Source: Planctomycetota bacterium
GTDB taxonomy: Bacteria; Planctomycetota; Planctomycetia; Pirellulales; Thermoguttaceae
NCBI GenBank assembly: GCA_030612765.1
Contig: JAUWNG010000023.1
Coordinates: 1-36,467 of the forward strand
Length of the DNA stretch: 36,467 nt
Direction of reading: 5' to 3'
Below are positions 31,976 through 36,467 of this stretch, piece by piece. A model generated the notes under the pieces. That model was not told the DNA's origin. It did not search any database and saw only the letters and a list, made by a program, of their open reading frames with translations. The translations under genes were made by a program, and so were the position numbers. Numbering within the stretch: position 1 is the first letter of the stretch; each line of letters opens with the position of its first letter.

Positions 31976-32560
31976 ATGCCTCTATTGATCGACGGCTACA
32001 ACTTGCTGCACGCTTCCGGCATCATGGGACGTGGCGTCGGACCTGGGGGTCTCGAGCGCAGCCGGCTGGCGATGTTGAACTTTCTGGCCGCCTCGATCGC
32101 CCCGGTCGAATTGCCCCGGACTACCGTGGTGTTCGACGCCCACGACGCACCGCGGGGACTGCCGCGAGTCGTGCGACACCGGGACATCACCGTCCGCTTC
32201 GCCGCGAAATATGAATCGGCCGACGAGCTGATCGAGGAGCTGATCCGCACGGAATCGGCCCCGCGGCGGTTGGTGGTGGTCTCCGGCGACCGCCGCATCC
32301 AACGCGCCGCCCGACGCCGCAGGGCCAAGGCCGTCGCCAGCGACGCCTGGTACGCCGAACTTGTCCAGGCACGACGGCAGCGCGCCCAAGCCGGCGTCGA
32401 GACGCCCGACCGGCCCCCGGTCCCGCTGTTGGAGGAGGACGTCAACTACTGGATCGATCAATTCGGCGGCGATTCTTTGCTGAAGGAGTGCGGTCGGGCG
32501 GAGGAGGGCGACGAGCCGTTCAATCCCTTCCCGCCCGACTACGGCAAGGACTTGGAGTGA
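31976..32560 (+). CDS. YacP-like NYN/PIN-domain protein
   Basis: The 194-residue protein begins MPLLIDGYNLLHA, with Asp6 in the first acidic motif of the NYN (PIN-like) nuclease fold. TTVVFDAHDAP (about 50-60) and RLVVVSGDRRIQRAARRR (about 97-114) give the other acidic positions, as in YacP/Rae1 proteins (DUF901). YacP of Bacillus (Rae1) is a ribosome-linked mRNA endonuclease; whether this relative has the same role is unknown. The C-terminal part after about residue 140 (VPLLEEDVNYWIDQFG) looks like an extra segment. Start ATG 31976 follows AAGG; an upstream extension reads the palindrome. Confidence 0.82.
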   Translation: MPLLIDGYNLLHASGIMGRGVGPGGLERSRLAMLNFLAASIAPVELPRTTVVFDAHDAPRGLPRVVRHRDITVRFAAKYESADELIEELIRTESAPRRLVVVSGDRRIQRAARRRRAKAVASDAWYAELVQARRQRAQAGVETPDRPPVPLLEEDVNYWIDQFGGDSLLKECGRAEEGDEPFNPFPPDYGKDLE

Positions 32561-32651
32561 AAAAAGTGTCACCCTTGATACCGACCGACGGTGAGGAATA
32601 GTAGAATCCCAAAACAGGGAGCGTTCTGGAATGCTGGAATAAAAAAGGAAT

Positions 32652-32735
32652 AAAAAAGGTGTCAGAACTATTTCCTGAAAGCATTGTCTGTTGGATCGTC
32701 ACTTTTCTGCCGGAAAATAGTTCTGACACCTTTTC
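32652..32735. repeat. AAAAAAGGTGTCAGAACTATTTCC...GGAAAATAGTTCTGACACCTTTT palindrome
   Basis: Arms of about 24 bases pair almost without mismatch around a 35-base spacer. The outer A-run and T-run would allow either strand to form a stem followed by U residues, so it could be a two-way terminator as well as a repeat. Confidence 0.75.
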
Positions 32736-32795
32736 CTTCTCCTTTTCCTTCTTTTCCTTCGGGACGACTATTTCTAATGGGTGACAGTCAGGAAA

Positions 32796-32876
32796 GTAGG
32801 GTGGGTCAAGCGAAGCGCTGCCCCACCACGTTTTTCCGGCCGGTGGTGGGGCAGGGCTTCGCTTGACCCACCCTAC
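32796..32876. repeat. GTAGGGTGGG palindrome, copy 5
   Basis: Very close to 3411-3491; the two also share the GGAAA left flank and the CTTTTCCGCAACAG right flank, so the full element probably spans about 32791-32894. Confidence 0.85.
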
Positions 32877-32986
32877 ACAAGCTTTTCCGCAACAGCAACT
32901 GTGTCGGGCAGATGACAGTCGGCGGCGGTTCTGGTAAAATTATCGGCTTTCACCCCTCGCAAAACCCGCATGGGAGCCGATCGCCG

Positions 32987-34162
32987 ATGAAAGCCGCATT
33001 CCTGAAAGACGCCGAGTCGCTGGTACTGAAGCTGATGGCCATTCCCGGTGTGAGTGGTCGAGAAAACAAAGTGATGGAGTACATCGCCGGGCAGTTGCAC
33101 AAAGCCGGCGCGCCGAAAAGCGCCGTCCAGTTCGACAACGTGCATCGTCGCGGCGAGAAGAACGGCGAGGTCGGCAATCTGATTCTGCGTCTGCCGGGCA
33201 CGCTGCCCGGTAAAAGACGGCTGCTGATGGCCCACGTCGATACCGTGCCGATTTGCGAGGGAACCCGGCCGGTGCGTCGCGGCCGATACATCGTGCCGGC
33301 GGATAAAAACACCGGCCTCGGCGCCGACAACCGCGCCGGCACGGCCGTGGTCCTCTCGGCCGCGTTGGAAATTCTCCGCCGCGATATCCCTCATCCTCCG
33401 TTGACCTTTTTCTGGACGGTGCAGGAGGAGATCGGTCTGCGCGGGTCGAGATTCGGCCGGCTGGGGTTGCTCGGCAATCCTCGGCTGGCGTTCAACTACG
33501 ACGGCGGCCCGGCCTCGAAGCTCACCGTCGCCGCCACCGGCGGCTATCGCATGGATATTCGCGTCATCGGTCGGGCAAGCCACGCCGGCGTATCGCCCGA
33601 GTTGGGCGTCAGCGCAATTACCATCGCCTCGCTGGCCATTGCCCAGTTGCACCGCGAGGGCTGGCACGGCCTGATCGAGAAGGGTGACAGGACGGGCACA
33701 AGCAACGTCGGCGTCATCCGCGGCGGACAGGCCACCAACGTCGTCACGGAAGAAGTGTTCCTGCGGGCCGAGGCGCGGAGCCATAATTCCACCTTCCGCC
33801 GCCGAATCATCCGCGCGATCGAGCAGGCGTTTCAGAAGGCCGCCCGAAGCGTCCGCAGCGCCGAAGGTCTTCGCGGAGAAGTGCAAATCGACGGCCAACT
33901 CGACTACGAATCGTTCCGTTTGCGCAACGACGAGCCGTGCGTGTTGGCCGCCGAGGAGGCGGTTTCGGAGTGCGGCGGCACGCCGGTCCACGCCGTAGGG
34001 AACGGCGGGCTGGACGCCAATTGGATGACCGTTCGGGGAATACCCACCGTCACGCTCGGTTGTGGCCAGGAGAACGTCCACACCACCTCCGAGCGGCTCG
34101 ATCTCAACGAGTTTCGCCGGGCGTGCCGGATCGCCCTACGCCTGGCAACGGGGTCGGAGTAG
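32987..34162 (+). CDS. M20-family metallopeptidase, peptidase T-like
   Basis: From ATG 32987 the protein has 391 residues. Two-zinc ligands and catalytic residues are seen: His83 and Asp85 (MAHVDTVP), Asp114 (GLGADNRAG), Glu147 and Glu148 (TVQEEIG), Asp172 (NYDGG) and a C-terminal His in ENVHTTSE. A dimerisation insert follows (GGYRMDIRVIGRASHAG). It is a cytoplasmic aminopeptidase for short peptides, or a related deacylase; tripeptidase activity like peptidase T is the closest match. The upstream in-frame ATG at 32912 adds only unconserved sequence. It appears to be transcribed alone, with hairpins on both sides. Confidence 0.9.
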   Translation: MKAAFLKDAESLVLKLMAIPGVSGRENKVMEYIAGQLHKAGAPKSAVQFDNVHRRGEKNGEVGNLILRLPGTLPGKRRLLMAHVDTVPICEGTRPVRRGRYIVPADKNTGLGADNRAGTAVVLSAALEILRRDIPHPPLTFFWTVQEEIGLRGSRFGRLGLLGNPRLAFNYDGGPASKLTVAATGGYRMDIRVIGRASHAGVSPELGVSAITIASLAIAQLHREGWHGLIEKGDRTGTSNVGVIRGGQATNVVTEEVFLRAEARSHNSTFRRRIIRAIEQAFQKAARSVRSAEGLRGEVQIDGQLDYESFRLRNDEPCVLAAEEAVSECGGTPVHAVGNGGLDANWMTVRGIPTVTLGCGQENVHTTSERLDLNEFRRACRIALRLATGSE

Positions 34163-34187
34163 CTATCCGAAAAGTGCAATACATAGT

Positions 34188-34209
34188 CCCCTCTCCCTCT
34201 GGGAGAGGG
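34188..34209 (+). terminator. Hairpin after the peptidase gene
   Basis: CCCTCTCCCTCTGGGAGAGG can form a stem of 8-9 pairs with almost no loop, 25 bases after the peptidase stop. It lacks a following T-run, so this is a weak candidate. Confidence 0.4.
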
Positions 34210-34211
34210 TT

Positions 34212-34342
34212 AGCAGCCCGTTGAAAAAGTCGGATATGGGAGTTTGGGCGCCACTGCTGGCTTGTCCAGCAGTGTTTTTCCGGGTGTTTCTCCCCACACT
34301 GCTGGACAAGCCAGCAGTGGCACCCTTTTTCAACGGACTGCT
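34212..34342. repeat. AGCAGCCCGTTGAAAAAG...CTTTTTCAACGGACTGCT inverted repeat
   Basis: The outer arms (about 34212-34230 and 34325-34342) and inner arms (GCCACTGCTGGCTTGTCCAG at about 34251 and its reverse complement at about 34303-34322) pair around TTTCTCCCC. The outer left arm is also found at 3801-3850, at the front of the polysaccharide export gene. Confidence 0.8.
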
Positions 34343-34468
34343 ACGGTGCTGCAACTCCCCGACAGCATTCTTCCTCTGCCGGAGCCAAGGTGGCCGGACT
34401 TGGTGATTGATTGATTGCCGCCCGAGAATGACCTTCAGTCGCCCCGGTCTTTCCCCTCGTTTCCCCTT

Positions 34469-34497
34469 GTTCCCACGCGGAGCATGGGAACGAGAGA
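34469..34497. repeat. GTTCCCACGCGGAGCATGGGAACG small palindrome
   Basis: A stem of nine pairs encloses the loop. A half copy (CGTTCCCACGCGGAGCGT) lies at 27148-27165 before the large dehydratase subunit gene. Confidence 0.65.
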
Positions 34498-34793
34498 TAC
34501 GCCCCGATCTTGCCTGGCTTTACGCGTGTGAAGCTGGGAGGTCTGTGCGGGTAATGTCGCTGGGGATCAAGCCCCCGTTTATACCGGGCCGATCTATCAA
34601 CAGTCTCAACGCGTCCGCGCGGGTTGGACGATTCCGTGCAATATGGTCATCCAGCATGCAGCGACCTCGAGGCAAAGGGCTTGCACCCATTGTTATACGG
34701 TGAACGGCCGGAAGTGTAACTATTTCCCTCCATCCGAGAAGAATGTTTCACTTCTTTCCGTGCAATGTATAAAACACCCAAGACAGACATCCC

Positions 34794-36167
34794 ATGACCG
34801 ATAACTCCGCGCGTTTCGTTCGACATCACGCCCGTCATGCTTGGGCCGTATGGATATTGCTTGGTTATTGTCTATCTCTGTCGGCCCATGCCGATGGGTC
34901 AGAGTTGCGGAACACGCCGATCGTCAAGGCGATACAGCGGGCGCGCGGCGCGGTGGTCAACATCCGCGGCGAGAAAACCATTACCTCCCCGGCCGGGCAA
35001 TCGACGGAGTACGATTCCGCCCGACGCGTCAACGGCATGGGTACCGGCGTGGTGATCGATCCGCGTGGATACATCATGACGAATTTCCACGTCGTCGACG
35101 GCGTCCGCGAAATCCTCGTCAACACCGCCGACGGACAACGCCACATAGCCAAGCTGGTCTCGCGAGACATGGAGACCGATCTGGCCATTATTAAAATCGA
35201 CGCCGGCAAACCGCTTCCCGTGGTCCCGATGGGGACGTCTTCCGACCTGCTGCCGGGCGAAACCGTCATCGCCGTGGGCAACGCCTACGGATACGAGCAC
35301 ACGGTCACTCGCGGCATTATCAGCGCGTTGCACCGGGCGGTGCAGGTAAACGACGCGCAGTTCTACAACGACCTGATCCAAACCGACGCCAGCATAAACC
35401 CCGGCAATTCGGGCGGCCCGCTGTTGAACATAGACGGCGAAATGATCGGCATCAACGTGGCGGTCCGCGCCGGAGCGCAGGGAATCGGGTTCGCCATCCC
35501 CATCGACAAGGTCATGGAGGTGGCTGTTGGGTTGCTGGCCACCTGCAACGCCAACAAAACGTGGATCGGCGTGGAGTCGTCCACCAGCGCCTCGCCCTTG
35601 GAGAAAGGCATGATCGTCGGCGCCGTGGAGGCCAATAGCCCCGCCGCCGAGTCCGGACTGCTGGCCGGAGACGTGGTTGTCGCCGTCGACGACGCCGAGG
35701 TTTGCCGGCCGCTTGACTTTCAGCGGGCCATGCTCGACCGCAAGCCCGGCGAGAGTATCCGATTGGCGGTGCGGCGTTCCGGCAATTCGCTGAAGCTGGA
35801 CCTTACGCTTGGCGGCGCGTCCGAGCGGGTGAATTTGGCCGACCAGCCCGCCTGGGAGCTTTTGGGCGTGGAACTAAAACCCATCCCGCCCGCGGAGTTC
35901 CGCAAAAATCATCAGACCAAATATCGTGGCGGACTGACGGTCACGACGGTTCGCCCCAACAGTCCCGCCGCCAAACAAGGGATCGTCCTCGGCGACGTTT
36001 TGGTGGGCATGCACATCTGGGAAACCGCCACCCTGGACAACGTCGCCTACATCCTCAAGCGCCCCGATTTTTCCGCCCTGAACCCCGTGAAGTTCTTCAT
36101 CCTCCGCGGCAACGAGACGCTCTACGGCTACCTGCCGATGGTCCCCGCCAAGACCGCACAGCGATAG
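34794..36167 (+). CDS. HtrA/Deg-type serine protease with two PDZ-like regions
   Basis: The 457-residue protein has an N-terminal signal or membrane anchor (about 15-33, ending near SAHADG), then a trypsin-like domain with the triad His99 (TNFHVVDG), Asp129 (ETDLAII) and Ser206 (NPGNSGGPL). Two C-terminal PDZ-like regions follow (about 255-340, with AVEANSPAAESGLLAGDVVV, and about 350-445, with RPNSPAAKQGIVLGDVLVG). It should act in the periplasm or at the membrane in protein quality control or regulated cleavage. Length matches DegP/DegQ. The ATG at 34794 is used because the basic N-terminus (RFVRHHARH) suits a signal peptide. No linked two-component gene is seen. Confidence 0.94.
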   Translation: MTDNSARFVRHHARHAWAVWILLGYCLSLSAHADGSELRNTPIVKAIQRARGAVVNIRGEKTITSPAGQSTEYDSARRVNGMGTGVVIDPRGYIMTNFHVVDGVREILVNTADGQRHIAKLVSRDMETDLAIIKIDAGKPLPVVPMGTSSDLLPGETVIAVGNAYGYEHTVTRGIISALHRAVQVNDAQFYNDLIQTDASINPGNSGGPLLNIDGEMIGINVAVRAGAQGIGFAIPIDKVMEVAVGLLATCNANKTWIGVESSTSASPLEKGMIVGAVEANSPAAESGLLAGDVVVAVDDAEVCRPLDFQRAMLDRKPGESIRLAVRRSGNSLKLDLTLGGASERVNLADQPAWELLGVELKPIPPAEFRKNHQTKYRGGLTVTTVRPNSPAAKQGIVLGDVLVGMHIWETATLDNVAYILKRPDFSALNPVKFFILRGNETLYGYLPMVPAKTAQR

Positions 36168-36189
36168 ACTTTGTCGGAAAAGTCCATTT

Positions 36190-36264
36190 GTCATCCTGAG
36201 CGAAGCGAAGGATCTCTTCTCTCCATCGGTTCATTTGCAGATTCTTCGCTTTGCTCAGAATGAC
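36190..36264. repeat. GTCATCCTGAGCGAAGCGAAG...CTTTGCTCAGAATGAC inverted repeat
   Basis: Left arm about 36190-36215 and right arm about 36239-36264 pair over 26 bases with a few mismatches. It follows the HtrA-type stop by about 20 bases. This GTCATCCTGAGC type is found between genes in many bacteria. Confidence 0.75.
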
Positions 36265-36360
36265 GGCAGGTGCCCCTGGCCTGCCCCCGTTTTCTGTACC
36301 AGGGGTTATGAGAGTATTGGTTGGGTTGAGGTGCTCCCCATCTTTGATCCAAGTGAAAGG

Positions 36361-36467
36361 TTAGTCAACTGGGCTTTGCAGGGCCGGGCTAGCCCGGCCC
36401 TGCAAAATCGCGAACTCGTACGGCGTCCGCCCACCCAGGGCCCGATGCGGACGCTCGTGGTTGTAAT
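36361..36467 (-). CDS. Transposase C-terminus (rve integrase type, IS3/IS481-like), cut by the window edge
   Basis: The minus strand reads YNHERPHRALGGRTPYEFA from the window edge, the standard C-terminal motif of rve-fold (DDE) transposases and integrases. The frame goes on for 15 residues (ILQGRASPALQSPVD) to a TAA at 36361-36363. Those last residues are encoded by a perfect 30-base palindrome (36376-36405) and are not typical, so the gene may end in a hairpin that extends its reading frame. The remaining N-terminal part lies beyond the window; 34 residues are visible. Confidence 0.85.
   Translation of the reverse strand, partial: YNHERPHRALGGRTPYEFAILQGRASPALQSPVD
36376..36405. repeat. 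Perfect 30-base palindrome inside the transposase 3' end
   Basis: TTGCAGGGCCGGGCT is followed directly by its exact reverse complement AGCCCGGCCCTGCAA, with no loop. It overlaps the last codons of the transposase gene. Confidence 0.85.

Larger units (their letters stand above)
32561..32986. other. Repeat-rich intergenic region before the peptidase
   Basis: The gap of 426 bases holds two palindromes (32652-32735 and 32796-32876) and poly-purine/pyrimidine stretches (AAAAAAGG and CTTCTCCTTTTCC) but no gene that I trust. Promoter signals were not clear. Confidence 0.5.
34163..34793. other. Long intergenic region before the HtrA-type gene
   Basis: This gap of 631 bases holds a terminator-like hairpin (34188-34209, CCCTCTCCCTCTGGGAGAGG), an inverted repeat (34212-34342) and a small TTCCCACGCGGAGCATGGGAA palindrome (34469-34497). 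A 98-residue open frame at 34407-34703 includes the last of these and has no recognisable features; I do not accept it. From 34500 to 34790 I see nothing I can name. Confidence 0.55.

Noticed and set aside
34407-34703. A 98-residue open frame before the HtrA-type gene
   Set aside because: It includes the TTCCCACGCGGAGC palindrome, has no ribosome site that I trust and no similarity that I recognise.

Overview
The window is about 36.5 kb of GC-rich bacterial chromosome carrying roughly 30 protein genes and many palindromic intergenic elements. I see no rRNA, tRNA or CRISPR array. The best guess at the host is an anaerobic or microaerophilic planctomycete of the Pirellulales type. This is inference from three things: a membrane-anchored J-like protein that begins with a DPYLRWLGI-type motif, a hairpin element in almost every intergenic gap, and frequent loss of clear Shine-Dalgarno sites. 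Anaerobic life is suggested by an ORP (orange protein)-like gene cluster and by a His-type, sulfide-dependent form of the Thi4 thiazole synthase.

Layout. Positions 1-5660 hold an SGLT-type sodium/solute symporter, GDP-mannose 4,6-dehydratase (convergent), a Wza-like polysaccharide export lipoprotein and the J-like protein. Positions 5627-8883 (all minus strand) hold a DUF89 phosphatase overlapping a Nudix hydrolase by 4 bases, then Thi4 and a radical SAM protein; this looks like a metabolite repair and cofactor group. Positions 9038-16501 (all minus strand) hold the ORP-like cluster: three NifX/NifB-type small proteins, DUF5320, two MinD-type ATPases with built-in 2x[4Fe-4S] ferredoxin domains, an Mrp/NBP35 ATPase, an MBL-fold hydrolase, a Gly-rich zinc-ribbon protein, a methyltransferase and a Prx6-type peroxiredoxin. 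A sigma-54 (-24/-12) promoter candidate lies just before its first gene. Its likely regulators, a sigma-54 activator without a receiver domain and a membrane histidine kinase, lie at 18370-21441. Between the cluster and these regulators sits an AT-richer insert with a DUF3467-like gene, an antitoxin-like gene and a PemK/MazF-like toxin, bracketed by inverted repeats.

Positions 21882-31884 (all plus strand) are metabolic: aldehyde dehydrogenase, class III aminotransferase, an isocitrate/isopropylmalate-type dehydrogenase, an ICL/PEP-mutase-family lyase, aconitase-type large and small subunits, serine hydroxymethyltransferase and dihydroorotase. The hydratase, dehydrogenase and lyase show substrate-pocket residues that do not match the textbook enzymes, so the exact pathway is open. 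Positions 31976-36167 hold a YacP/NYN-type nuclease-like protein, an M20-family peptidase and an HtrA-type protease with two PDZ-like regions. The window ends inside an IS transposase (C-terminal 34 residues, minus strand).

The strongest leads are the ORP-like cluster with its sigma-54 circuitry and nearby insert, and the unassigned hydratase/dehydrogenase/lyase block.
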